Assembly (NCBI GenBank): GCA_036571765.1
Contig: BROE01000025.1
Coordinates: 2,898,007 to 2,962,006 of the forward strand
DNA: 64,000 nt
Direction of reading: 5' to 3'
From: Plecoglossus altivelis
Lineage: Eukaryota; Chordata; Actinopteri; Osmeriformes; Plecoglossidae
Positions 49,038-61,160 of this stretch are shown piece after piece. The position numbers were made by a program, and so were the translations under genes. Each line of letters starts with the position of its first letter. The first letter of the stretch is position 1. Below the pieces are notes generated by a model. It had not been told where the DNA came from. It did not search any database and saw nothing but the letters and a program-made list of their open reading frames with translations.

Positions 49038-51371
49038 TCAGACTGGCGGCCAACTCTTAGCCACTTCTTGATGCATGGTCTCAGGAAGCCACTGGCAGTA
49101 GGCAGACAAGAGGACTGTGGAGAGAGAAAGAAAGAGGAGGAGATGGGGAGAGGAGAGAGTTGAGAGAGAGATGGTCAGTAAAAGAAAACGAACATCAATC
49201 TAAATCAAACATGTTTAATACAGTATATTTAGTGCGTAAACACACACTCACATTGGCTGTTGTTCTTCCAGGCAGCGAGCAGGGCCTCTCTGCAGTCCAC
49301 CGTTTCAGAGGCCAGGGCCCCTAGCACAGCCTCAGTCCGAGGCTGAAGTCTGGGAGAGGACAGACAATCTGGTTAACACTCACGCGACCGTCAATTACCT
49401 CAGAACCAAACTACCCTTCATGGTACACACTCACACCACACTTGCCTCACACACATTTGAAAACAAACTTAAAAAAACAAAACTATGGATTCCTATTAGC
49501 CGACGTCTTAGCGATAGCTAGTGTTCCTGGCCTACACGCAGATACGCCTGTGGGAGTGTTGAGGGGTGTTGGTGGGTGGAGGAGTATCGAAGGTGTGGTG
49601 TGGGAAGGGTTCCTTACTTGGCCCAGGTCTTCAGCATGATGGACGGGCTGGAGAGAAGGTGAGCGCTGTACCGCTTCAGTTTAGGACACACCTGAAAGGC
49701 AAAAACACGCGCAGGCGTCAGTTCCACGGACAAGCTAATTCGTCCGCGCGACGCTAATGCTATGAGGGGTTAGACAGGGCTGGACGGTTAGTTGGATGAC
49801 GACTGAGGACGACTGTGGAGGGCCTAGCTCTGGATGATGTTAGGAGGAGGATAGTGGATGAGAGGATGTCTGGTAGGGAACACCAGCTGGGTGAACACAC
49901 TACCTGTCCCTCCAGCAGGAACCTGGCGAACAGCTTGTAGCGCTCAAGGCCTTCTGGGTAATCCATCTCCATCGGAGGAAGCTGCCAGGCCACACGGACT
50001 GTGGCGGGAAGAGAGAGAGGTGAGAGGAGGAGAGACACAGATGAAGACACATGGATAAAGGACAGATAGATATTTAAAAAAGAGAGGATGGAGAAAGGGA
50101 GAGGAGAGAGATAGTGATTCTTTTTTTAAAGAAAAGCGTTAAGACAACAAAAGGAGTTGGAAGGGGACAGCAGCAGGTGACTCACAGAAGGTGCTGGGGC
50201 GGTGGCACCTCACCCTGCCTGTGGACTCGCACAGCCAGGGAGCAGGGCTCGTCTGGGGGGAGCCAAAATGGCAGTACTGTGGTAGCAGGCGGGGCACCCA
50301 TTCTGGCTCAACCGCTGACACACCTGGGAGAGGGGGTGTCGTTTGTGTTCAGAGGTTTGTAATGTAATAACTCAGACACAACACATCACCACCGCATGAT
50401 TGTGGTTTTGAGTTGATGTTCTTGTCTGGTTTTCAGCTGGCGGGGTGGCAGGAAGAGAGAAACACTCATCGCTTACTCTCAGAAACAATCAGGAAGAGAG
50501 AAATACTCTTGTGAAACACACCTTTCATGTACATCTTGGTGGTCTCCATGACCTCTTGGTAGACCACAAACAGAGGAAGGGTTTTGAAGAGGGCGGAGGA
50601 AGGGTGGATGTACACCGGCTCGTCTAGGAGAACCGTCTGGGGAAAAGCAAGCGCACGGCACATCAGGAAGGAGACTCGACCACAAACGATTCTCCTGCTC
50701 GACGAGCTAAACCAACGCCTCGTTATTCCTGAACGTGACTGGGTGTCACCTTGTAGGCGTTCCTCCATTTGGGGTCCAGCATCTCCTCGGGCTGGACGCG
50801 TCGGGCCAGGTGGTCGCCCAGCCCTGCCAGCACCACCTGACGCAGGCACACCACCTGGCTCTCCGTGGGCGGGGCCATCTTGGGGTCCACGAACGCGCCC
50901 ACCGCCGGACACACGACGTTCACTGAAGGGGAGAAGGGCTGCTCAGGGTTTGTCTGTATGGGTGTGTGTGTGTGTGAGAGCGAGAGAGAGAAAGAGGACG
51001 TGTGTGTGTGTCTGTGTGGGTGTGTGTGTGTGTGTGTGAGAGAGAGAAAGAGGACGTGTTTGTGTGTGAGAGAGAGGACGTGTGTGTGTGTGTGTGGGTG
51101 TGAGAGAGATAGAGAAAGAGGACGTGTTTGTGTGTGAGAGAGAGGACGTGTGTGTGTGTCTGTGTGGGTGTGTGTGTGTGTGTGTGAGAGAAAGAGAGAG
51201 GACGTGTTTGTGTGTGAGAGAGAGGACGTGTGTGTGTGTGTGTATACCTGCGTTGGTTAGCTGCCCTCTGAGCCTCCTAATCTCCATCATAGCTTTATAT
51301 CTCAGCCCGTTCTCCTCACAGAACTGAGGTGTGCAGCCGGCAAACTCACAGGCCCCCACAGCACCTAGACC

Positions 51372-51405
<34 letters not shown>

Positions 51406-53205
51406 ATAGTCATTGCAATTCACAAAGTCATCTATTGCACCAGCATGAACCACCTAAGGGTTCCACCAACACCAACTGCACTAGAGGCTATTTCGGTTTG
51501 AAAGGAGCATTTGATGGCCGCTCGACCTCCACGATAACGCTTCCTCACCCAGCATGACCATGAGATCACCCAGGAGGAGCGAGGCTCCCTGCCCAGCCCA
51601 TAGCCTCCTCATTTGGCTGAGTCGGGCCCGGCGCTGGGCCAGCTTGGAGCTCTCGTCCTCACTGCCGGCCAGTCTGGAGGGCAGAGAGAGCACAGTCACT
51701 GTTAACATCTACATCTCCAGATCATTCTAGAAAACAAACAAAAATGAAGTGTCGAATAACCCCATGGTCAAATTCTTTCAAGAACTTTGGATTATGAATC
51801 TTCTGTAGTCATTTCTATACGTACTATATACTATCAGTCACTTTGCATAAAAACCTCTTCTAAACAAACACAACTCATGCAATATAAACCACCACCTTGA
51901 CACTTATAAAATATAGGTATAGCTCAGTGGTTAGAGCGATTCACTGCCAATCAACCCATTCCAGTCCCTCTTCGGTCCCCCAGATGACCCACCTGTCCAG
52001 GTCCTCCATGATCTCTCGCACTGTCATGGCCGCCACCACGGCGATGACGTAGGGCAGGGCGTCCTGCTGCCGACCCAGGGCCAGCATCTTGGCGTAGCGC
52101 GGCGCCACGGGGAAGGAGGCCATGGCCCGGCCCAGGGGGGTGATGGGACAGCTCAGACGAGCGCGCTCCATGTCCTTCACCCTGTGGAGGGGGGAGGGAG
52201 ATGGTTAGGAAGAGAGAGGTGGAGAGGGAGAGAGACATAGAGAGGGAGAGGTGGACAGGGAGAGAGACATAGAGAGGGAGAGGTGGAGAGGGAGAGGTGG
52301 AGAGGGAGAGAGACATAGACAGAGACATAGAGAGAGAGGTGGAACCTGACCTTCCAGTGCGGGGGGGTTCCTCCAAGGCCCCGAGGGAGACCAGCAGCTG
52401 CTCTGCTGCTACCAGGGCCTCCATGGAGGGAGGGGTGGGGAACGGGAAGTTCACCACCTGGACACACACACACACACAGATGTTCTCTAGTAATCCTTTT
52501 CTGGACCTCTACGAAGTTCTATCAACTGTGAAGCGGTTCTGCGTTCTGTGAAGGCGTCCGAATGAGGTTGGATGTTGAGGTACCTTGTCTATATTGAGGT
52601 CTTTCATCTGCAGAACCAGGTCCTCTACAGGCCTGCGAGTGATCTCTGCCTCGGAGAAGGGGCTGAAGTCTGAGAACACTGCAGACGAGTACAACCTGCA
52701 CAATCACACACACTTCAGTCGTAGCTACTAACACTAGCAAGGCGACAACTGATGAGAATTTGCTTGCAAAACCAGACAAGAGGTGGTTTCCCCCCCCCCC
52801 TTTCTCCACAATTCTGACCTATAGCAGTGTCCAGGTTCCGTTCGGCCCGCCCTCCCTGCTCTCTGATTGGCTGAGGCCTGTGAGGTCCACGTGACCTTAA
52901 AGGAGGATACGCCGGTGACGCGGTCGTAGTAGCGCTTCTTGACGCGGCCGCAGTCGACCACGTACTTGATCCCCGGGATGGTGAGGGAGGTCTCCGCCAC
53001 GTTGGTCGCCACCACACACAGACGGGCGCCGGAAGGGGGCGGGCTGAACACCTGCGCGCACACAAGCAGGTAAACACACACGCAGGTACGCGCACACACA
53101 CGTATGTCTAGTCAGAGTGTCCTCACCTTGGCCTGCTGTTCGGGTGCCAGGAGAGAGTAGAGAGGGAGGACGTAGAGAGGATGGGAGGGGTCTGCCTTTT
53201 CCTCT

Positions 53206-53236
<31 letters not shown>

Positions 53237-54379
53237 GAAGAAGAAGAAACAGTTTCAGCGCAAACGCATACTTTAAAAGTCAGTCGTTTCTCGCTTCCTC
53301 AGCAATCCTCAGCCCCCCCACCTGTGTTTCCGGGGTCGTCTCCTCCATCCAGGTACGACCCCTCCCCCTCCCACCCGCCGTCCTCGCCAAGCCCCGCCTG
53401 CCGGTCCTCGCCTTCCTCATCCACCGGAAGGGCCGAGTAGGTGTCCAGGTCGATCCGTGGCAGCGACTGATGGATAAACACGCGTACATACAGAACCTCA
53501 GTACACGCCTACACACACACACGTTCTGGATGGACATCCTGGATGGAGCGGGTTCCTGAGGGTTCCTACGTACCACAGCCTTCTTCTGCTTGGCCTTCTT
53601 GGACTTCTTCATCTCCTCCGAGGTGTCTGGCTCCTCCCCCTCGCCTGAGGACACTCAGGGTTAATCACATGACCTCTGCTGCTGGGGTGAAGCTGCTGTA
53701 GGAACATATCACCTGGATACACAGCAGCGTTGCAACAATGTAGCGCTCACCAGTATCGGCGTGTTCTCTCCTGTAAGGGAAGGCTTTCCTCAGTCTCCTG
53801 CAGACGCTTTGGACCTCAGCCTGGCCCGTCAGGAACACCAGGATCCCCCCTGGAGAAACACGCACCTGCTGTCACTCCCACGCACCTGCTGTCTCTCACA
53901 CGCACCTGCTGTCTCTCACATGCACCTGCTGTCTCTCCCACGCACCTGCTGTCACTCACACGCACCTGCTGTCACTCCCACGCACCTGCTGTCACTCCCA
54001 CGCACCTGCTGTCACTCCCACGCACCTGCTGTCACTCCCACGCACCTGCTGTCTCTCCCACGCACCTGCTGTCTCTCACACGCACCTGCTGTCACTCACA
54101 CGCACCTGCTGTCACTCACACGCACCTGCTGTCACTCCCACGCACCTGCTGTCTCTCCCACGCACCTGCTGTCTCTCCCACGCACCTGCTGTCTCTCACA
54201 CGCACCTGCTGTCACTCACACGCACCTGCTGTCACTCCCACGCACCTGTGGTCCCTCGCATGCCCATGCTCATGTCTGTGATTCTGTGTGTGTGCTTGTA
54301 CTGTATGTTTAACTGTGTGCATTTTTGAATGGGTGTGTAAGTGTGTTGGATTATGTGTGTGTGCGTGTGTGTGTCAACC

Positions 54380-54412
<33 letters not shown>

Positions 54413-55917
54413 CTGGGGGCAGCATGCGGTGGATCTTGCAGGTCTTGTGGAACACCTCTCCAGAGTAGTCCTCCAGCGGGGTCCTCTTGTTGAAGTGGAC
54501 CGACACAGGAAACTGCCGGGCTTCCACCTTGAGGACGGGCGGCGGCGAGGGAAACAACTTCCTGTTTTCCGTGAAGTCCTCCACACGCAGAGTAGCGGAC
54601 ATGACCAGCAGCCTCATGGGGAGGCCTTTCTGTGTGACACACACACAGGAAGCACCAGGTCACACCAGACAGAAAGCACCAGGTTACACCAGACAGGAAG
54701 CACCACGTCACACCAAACAGGAAGCACCAGGTCACACCAGAGAGGAAGCACCAGGTCACACCAGACGAACGGACGGGCAGGAACAGACAGACCGCTCACC
54801 TTGTTCCTCAGGGGGACGATGCGCGACAGCAGGCCCACCAGGATGTCCGTGTACACGCTCCTCTCATGGGCCTCGTCTATGATGATCACGCTGTACTTCT
54901 GGAGCAGGAAGTCCTACAGCAGAGACACAGAGGAGAGAGAGAGAGAGACAGAGGAGAGAGAGAGAGAGAGAGAGAGGGCTGCTGTAGGGGCCAACCTGGC
55001 AATTGTATAAGGAAGACTGAAGAGCTAGAAGAGGCTCAGGTTGTTTTGTACCTTCTGAATCTCCTTCAGCAGCACGCCGTCTGTCATGAACTTGATCTTG
55101 GTGTCGCTCGTCACGTTCCCCTCGAAGCGAATCTGATACGACACCACCCTGGATGCCAGCACACGAGTGGGAGATTAGAGTACATCGTTCGAGTGACTTT
55201 AGGAAGGTCCCTACTGGTGACCTTTCACCCCAGATTAAGACGTAGGGTTGATGAGGAAGGAGGAAACCCTGGTAGTATAACCTAATACTTTAGAGGAGGA
55301 GAGAGGGTAGGAGAGGATAGAAGGGAGAAGGAGAGAGGGAGAGAGGGTAGGAGAGAGGAGAGAGGGAGAGAGGATAAGAGTGGATAGAAGAGAGGAGGAG
55401 AGGATAAGAGAAAGGAGGAGAGAGGAGGAAATGATAGTAGAGAGGAGGTGGAGAGAAAGGAGGGAGGAGGGGAGGAGAGAGGAAGAGGAAGTTAGAGAGG
55501 ACTGTTCTCAGACCGTGTGGACAGGTTCATCTCCGTGGCGACTCTCTGGGACATGCTGACGGCTGCCACTCTCCTGGGCTCGGTCACGCCTATGATCCCA
55601 CTTCCACTGGAGGGAGAGAGGAGAGAGGGGGGACGAGAGAGGTTGACAAACACGCTCGCATTCTCAACCTCTGCCTTCTCAGACAGCAAGGCAGGAGGAT
55701 ATGGAGAAGAAGACCAAGAGAGGAGAACGTGCAGGAGAGGGTGGGGGGGTTGTTCCGCTTGTGTACCTGGCGTAGCCGGCCTCGTACAGGAACTGGGGCA
55801 CCTGGGTGGTCTTGCCGCTTCCTGTCTCTCCACAGAGGACCACGAAGGGGTTCTCCTTCACCGCCTCCATGATCACCTGCTCCTCAGCTAGCACAGGCAG
55901 CTTAAGACGGGCCTCCT

Positions 55918-55955
<38 letters not shown>

Positions 55956-56457
55956 GGAAAATAATCACATGCTGCTTGTGAAGTCAACACTAACTATCAG
56001 TTCATGTGTAAAACTGATAACAGGAGGTCCATGTCCACACACACGCACACGCACACACCTGTATCTCAGGCAGGCGGTCCACAGGTATGAAGACTGCTGG
56101 CTGGGAGTCTGTCTTACTCAAGGCTGGGGCCGCAGCCCTCTCTCCTTTCCTCTCCTCCGTCTCCTCCCTCGCTTTCTTAATCTCCTCCTCCTGACGAGGA
56201 GGCTCCTGTGACTTCTCCTCCTCCTTCTCCTCCACCCCTCCGTTCTCCAACTCTTCCTCATCGGAGGACGTGTCTAGATCGCTGCTGTCCTCCTCCTCCT
56301 CCTCCTCCTCTTCTTCCTGAAGGGTCCACTTCCTCTTCCTGTTGGCTCCGCTCAGACTGTTGATCCTGGGCCCAGAGCCACCCTCCTCCTCCTCCACCTC
56401 CTCCGGGGTCCTGGACATCACAGGGGAAGGAGGGGTGTAAGTGTGTGTGGTTATGTG

Positions 56458-56513
<56 letters not shown>

Positions 56514-56655
56514 TTTCCATACTGTTTGTTCTGGTACAGCTTGTCTCCTGTGCCCATCTTGGAGGTGTTGTACAGCAGTTTCAGCTCCGCCTCAGGAATC
56601 TGCACTTCTGACAGCTTGGTCAGGATGTCTGCTCTCTACGACACACACACACGCA

Positions 56656-56687
<32 letters not shown>

Positions 56688-57387
56688 CGCACATACACAC
56701 AGACACACACACACTGAGCGTTTCTCTAAACAAACCTATTTCCCATACCACTATAGACCCTGTTAGAGAACGGCGTCTGAGATGACACCGTCATGCGCTT
56801 TGGCGTTGGTCAGATGAAGAGGTCACTTTAAAATGAGGGTTTCGTCGTGGTCGGCAAGCGAGGACGCTTACGTGCACTTTCTTCTCTTTGAGCTCCAGAA
56901 CTTTCTGCAGGTTCTTCCTCTGTTTCTTAGTGAGCGGCGGCTTCTTCCGGACTGGCTTCTGCAGACTTTTCTTATCCTTGGTTTTGGAGGCTGGGAGGAC
57001 CAGCACGTTGCTCTCATCCACCCCCTTCAGGTGAGCCCCATCTGGGGGGAGAGGTGGGAGAGAAAGGGAAGTATATGTTAGGGTTAGAGGCCGAATTTTC
57101 CTATCTAGGTACTTAAGTATCTCAAGATGATTTTACTATAAACACGGTCTGTTCTATTGTAAACGGAATATGGCGCTCCCTTTCACGCACACACACCTCC
57201 ATACATTCACTCATACTTGACTCCATCCCTCTCAACAGTTTCTGCGACCACTTCAAACGAATGACTGTTCCTCACCTTTCAACTCTACGACTACATCTGT
57301 CGCGGGATTCCCTGCCTCCGGTGCCGGTCGGGTCTCGCTCTCCTGCTGCCTCCCCTTCCAGTTATGTTTCTTTCTCAGTCTCCCCAT
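49038..57387 (-). CDS. dhx37: DEAH-box RNA helicase DHX37 (yeast Dhr1), 26 exons
   Basis: Nucleolar helicase that displaces U3 snoRNA during 40S ribosome assembly. Exon starts on the minus strand: 57387, 57041, 56635, 56410, 55915, 55606, 55148, 54913, 54629, 53849, 53644, 53466, 53203, 53051, 52695, 52457, 52181, 51673, 51364, 50922, 50636, 50323, 49998, 49691, 49349, 49114. All phases agree: 1153 aa (human 1157). Motifs: basic start MGRLRKKHNWKGR, an acidic exon (56059-56410), Walker A GETGSGKTTQ, TEPRRVAA, DEAHERS, SAT, GILVFLTGQAEV, TNVAETSLTIPG, QRAGRAGR, winged-helix/ratchet region, and the C-terminal block YCQWLPETMH. The exons at 53574-53644 and 53322-53466 hold the acidic/basic insertion typical of DHX37. 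Introns contain several minisatellites. Confidence 0.97.
50953..51245. repeat. GT/GAGA compound array in a dhx37 intron
   Basis: Repeated blocks of GTGTGTGTGTGTGAGAGAGA and GAGAGAGGACGTGTTTGTGT alternate in units of about 35-90 bases. Both strands are open but only as repeat translation. Confidence 0.85.
53858..54247. repeat. 20-bp minisatellite in a dhx37 intron
   Basis: About 19 perfect or near-perfect copies of CACGCACCTGCTGTCACTCC, with TCTC/TCAC and CCCA/CACA variants. It starts nine bases after the exon boundary at 53849. On the minus strand each copy contains GACAGCAGGTGCGTG, a word with acceptor-like CAG and donor-like GGTGCGTG. High copy identity suggests recent expansion. Confidence 0.9.
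54640..54775. repeat. 23-25-bp tandem repeat filling a short dhx37 intron
   Basis: Five or six copies of AGGAAGCACCAGGTCACACC plus AGAC fill most of the 170-base intron between exons 54800-54913 and 54413-54629. Confidence 0.85.
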
Positions 57388-58165
57388 CTCGCGCAGAGAT
57401 CGCGGCAACACGAGCACAGACAGGAGCTCTGGATGTAAATAATGAGCGTTTGATCGAGTTTGAAAGTGGAGACTTGATCGAGATGACTACTCGCTGCCTT
57501 TGCAACTTATAAGAAGGAGATGTGGAATAGCTATGCCATCAAAACGTTCATAAAATATCAAACGTTAGACATGAAACGCAATAAGGTTAACAACAAACGT
57601 CAAACCTTCAAAACAGATCAACCAGCAGAAAGATTTGCCCGAATCCACTCACATCCAATATCTCACGTGTAAACAAGGGGTACTGGTCCAGCACAGTAAA
57701 TTGTCCGTCGGATTTCCTTGGCATACAAAGGTTCCGCTTGGAAACTTCACCTCATCAACTATAGTAAAGCGGTAGATGGCTCTAGCACTATATGTAGGTT
57801 TGTTTTGAGGTTGTGTTTGCTGGAAATGACCTTAAATACTATAAATAGTTGGGCGTGAAATACGCTACTGTCTTGAGTGTGTGATGGTAATGAATCATTT
57901 ACCTAGATGTACAGATAAAACTTTCAGTGGAGACAGGGAAGGACCAGACACTGCATAGAGCTCTTTAATTTGATTTAAAAGCCCACACAGTAAAACACAG
58001 CATACACATTTATGAAAAAGGCGTTTCTCCGCAATAGGTAAATAACACCGCAAGATTGATTAATATATAAAATAACAAAGGTCACATTCTTTTAAAAATA
58101 AATGCATGTTTCTGTTTGATTTAAACTTACAGTTTGGATACAATAAGCGGGAAAAGCTCCCTCTT
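57388..58165. other. dhx37 upstream and gp1bb 3' UTR
   Basis: AT-rich, with no coding exon. TTTAAT at about 57964 (ATTAAA on minus) can end the gp1bb transcript. Confidence 0.5.
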
Positions 58166-58846
58166 TCAGAATCTGCTGTCCTTCAAAGGCTCGCGCTCGC
58201 TCCCCATATAGCCCTCCCCTCCCATGAAGCTCTCGTCAGCGGTTCGGCGCGCCTCCCGCGACAGCCTCTCGAACCTGCGCAAGAACACCACCACGGCCGC
58301 CAGCAGCGCCACCTGCACCAGCACAAACACGCACAGGCACACCTGCGACGCCAGCGCCAGGTCACAGTACCAGTAATGGCAGGTATCCAGCGCCTCCTCT
58401 TCGGTCAGGTACACCACTAGACGCCCCCTCAGGTCTGGAGGGTAACTGCAGTTGACGTGGAGGTGTCCGGCCGTGGCGAGGCTGGCGTGCTCCGGGGTGT
58501 GAACGTTCAGAGCTCTGTGTTCACGGTGCGGCTGGCGCAGGAGCCAGGCGCGCAGGTAGAGCACGCCGCAGTCGCACACCCACGGGTTGCCGTGGAGAGA
58601 GACGGAGCGCAGGAAGGGAAGGGTGTCCAGGATGCCGTTGGGGAGGGAGGTGAGCAGGTTGTCGTGGAGACGGAGGTGGATGGTGTCAGATGGGAAGTTT
58701 GGGGGGAGGGAGGAGGTGGTTAGAGAACGCTGGCTGCAGTCCACATGACCCTTCTGGCAGGAGCAAAGGGAGGGACACACTACTGACCCCTGAACTCTGA
58801 CCCCAAACAGGAAGAGTAGACACAAGAGAGGAGGCCCCATCTTCAT
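58166..58846 (-). CDS. gp1bb: Platelet glycoprotein Ib beta chain
   Basis: Type I membrane subunit of the GPIb-IX-V von Willebrand factor receptor on thrombocytes. Single coding exon, 226 aa (human 206). Signal peptide at about 1-20 (LLCLLFLFGVRVQG), LRR N-cap with CPSLCSCQKGHVDC (residues about 24-37), one leucine-rich repeat (LRLHDNLLTSLPNGILDTLP), LRR C-cap NPWVCDCGVLYLRAWL and two further Cys, a membrane segment at about 168-190 (VCLCVFVLVQVALLAAVVVF), then a basic tail RRFERLSREARR. The acceptor ACAG at 58859 shows a 5' non-coding exon. The second ATG (MGPPLL) two codons on is the alternative start. septin5 lies upstream on the same strand, as in human 22q11, where the two genes can be read through. 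Confidence 0.9.
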   Translation of the reverse strand: MKMGPPLLCLLFLFGVRVQGSVVCPSLCSCQKGHVDCSQRSLTTSSLPPNFPSDTIHLRLHDNLLTSLPNGILDTLPFLRSVSLHGNPWVCDCGVLYLRAWLLRQPHREHRALNVHTPEHASLATAGHLHVNCSYPPDLRGRLVVYLTEEEALDTCHYWYCDLALASQVCLCVFVLVQVALLAAVVVFLRRFERLSREARRTADESFMGGEGYMGSEREPLKDSRF

Positions 58847-58886
58847 TACCGGTCACTGTAAGAACAGAACACAGAACTCCATCGTT

Positions 58887-58921
<35 letters not shown>

Positions 58922-60126
58922 TATCATCGGAGCCTCTCAACCCTCACACAACAGCAGGCTAAAATGACCCCTTTAAGAAAATACCACGATCGGCAGACAA
59001 AGTACAACCTCCCCTTTAAGGATCAACCCTGATTGTACACCTCCACTGTGTGGCACTTTTTCACTAATGAACCTGCAGAGAGAGAATCTTTAGGGGCCTT
59101 CTGAAGGACAGGAGGCAGGAGCGAGGGAGGGGGACGGGGTGGGGGGAGGAGAGGGCGAGGCCAGAGGGTTGAATAAGGAGACGAGGAGGCCGGATGAGGA
59201 TGGACAGAGAGAGGAAGCTGCGAGGCATTCCTCATCACTGTGTGGGAACGCGTGAGGGATGCAGATAGCAGGTCTCACTGAGAGATCCGTTCAATACTGC
59301 CTCATCTCTGGGTGGGACTGACCCAACCGTCTGAATGAGGGAGAGAGAGATAACCCAACCAGGATAGAATTCCCCAGAACAGGAAGTCAGACAACACAGG
59401 ACTGGCATGATACAAGTCACTGAAAGCCCCCAGGGTTTCTAGTTAGATTGGCTGTGTAACTATTACAGTTAGACTAGCTGGATACATAGTACAGTAATGG
59501 ATAAAGCAAATCCTGTGTGGTACAAACTGGTAATAGTAGTCAGATAAAGTAAATATCAATACGATTAATGTAATGTTGAGGTATTAGCATAATCAAGGTT
59601 CCATTGAGTATTACAAATTTAAAATCGAATAAGAACTATTCACATGGTTTTGCTGTTAGTATATTACAGTTATTAGAGTAGGTTGATGCTTCGCAATCAA
59701 TTTCAATCAGGTCCCTGTTTAATCGTGGAGAAATACACTTCAAAAAACGCAAGGGACAAGCGAAACGAGATCCGACGACATCCTGACATGCAGTCAGCTG
59801 TTCTACCGCTCAACTCTTCTCCCTCCTTCAGTAGCGACTTGCTTCATTCTACCGTTCATCCCGTCAGTCTCACTGACGAAGACGGCCTTCTCTCACCTTC
59901 GCTTCTTCACGTGGCGTCTGGAGATCCTGATGGGGAGCTCCTTCTGGTCGCGAGGACGGGGGGGAACCGTGTTTCTGGTCGCGCGGACGGGGGGAACGTG
60001 TGTCTAGTCGCGCGGAGGGAGACTGTGTTTCTGGTTTTAGGAGAGGCACATCATCAGACAGCAGCAGCTGGTACACACTGATAAAAAACAAACACACACA
60101 CACACGTGCGCGCACACACACACATA

Positions 60127-60209
<83 letters not shown>

Positions 60210-61160
60210 CAGTCTTTAAGAGGCAGCACACAGGAAGAGGAGCAACATATCTCTCCTCAATACAAACGGAGAGAACAGACATGTACTGTAGATGCCAAGT
60301 CAATAACACTGTGTATTTTATACACATACATACTGCAGTGCGTAGACTATTACGCTGAGAAATCTTTGAGTTGTTATGAGGTGGAAAAGCCTTTGATATA
60401 CACATTGTTAGAATCAGTTAATATAATTGATAAATAACAGTAAATTGTATACAATGTACAATTTAAATAAATTGTATTCAGTTTACTACAGTATATTGTA
60501 CCTAGTAGTATTTGTAGAAGGTGCACATGTATACTATGATGTTGGTGCTAAAGAAGAGAGACAGGGGAGATAAGCTATAACTCAGTATGTTTTACTGTAT
60601 CCTGCCAGCAAGTTCTACTGTCAGCTTGTTCTACTGTCAACAAGTTCTACTGTATCCTGTCAGCAAATTCTACTGTCAGCATGTTCTACTCTATCCCGTC
60701 AGCATGTTCTACTGTCAACAAGTTCTACTGTCAGCATGTTCTACTGTCAACAAGTTCTTCTGTATCTTGTCAACAAGTTCTACTGTCAGCATGTTCTACT
60801 GTCAACAAGTTCTACTGTATCTTGTCAACAAGTTCTACTGTCAGCATGTTCTACTTTATCCTGTCAGCATGTTCTACTGTCAACAAGTTCAACTGTCAGC
60901 ATGTTCTACTGTCAACAAGTTCTACTGTATCTTGTCAGCAAGTTCTACTGTCAGCATGTTCTACTATCAAAAGGTTCCAATGTATCCTGTCAACAAGTTC
61001 TACTGTCAACAAGTTCTACTGTCAGCATGTTTTACTGTCATCATGTTCTACTGTCAGCAAGTTCTACTGTATCCTCTGAGTAAGTTCTACTGTATTTTCT
61101 GTTGTGCAAGGAGAAGGAATAATGTGGACACTGGAGGTTTGAAGGAGACGAATCGAGACG
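58847..61160. other. gp1bb upstream / septin5 downstream spacer
   Basis: Mostly repeats: a CAT/ATG trinucleotide run (58884-58926), three copies of a 30-36-base TCGCG(A/C)GGACGGGGGG unit (59944-60033), CA runs (60090-60210) and the 60.58-61.09 kb array. An open minus-strand frame at 59870-60085 follows an acceptor-like TTTTTTATCAG but matches nothing I know. Confidence 0.5.
60585..61095. repeat. TTCTACTGTCAGCATG-type minisatellite
   Basis: About 30 copies of a 15-17-base unit AGTTCTACTGTCAGCATG / AGTTCTACTGTCAACA with interspersed TGTATCCTGT spacers, forming 34- and 50-base higher-order units. All three plus frames are open across much of it, which is a consequence of the repeat. Confidence 0.88.

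Noticed and set aside
53730..54312. 183-codon frames with CCLSHAPAV-like repeats; also a CRISPR-like look
   Set aside because: Minisatellite with 20-bp unit and no unique spacers; vertebrate intron.
58686..58940. Asp-rich 84-codon frame on the minus strand
   Set aside because: Trinucleotide repeat near the gp1bb 5' end; out of frame with gp1bb and not conserved as far as I can tell.
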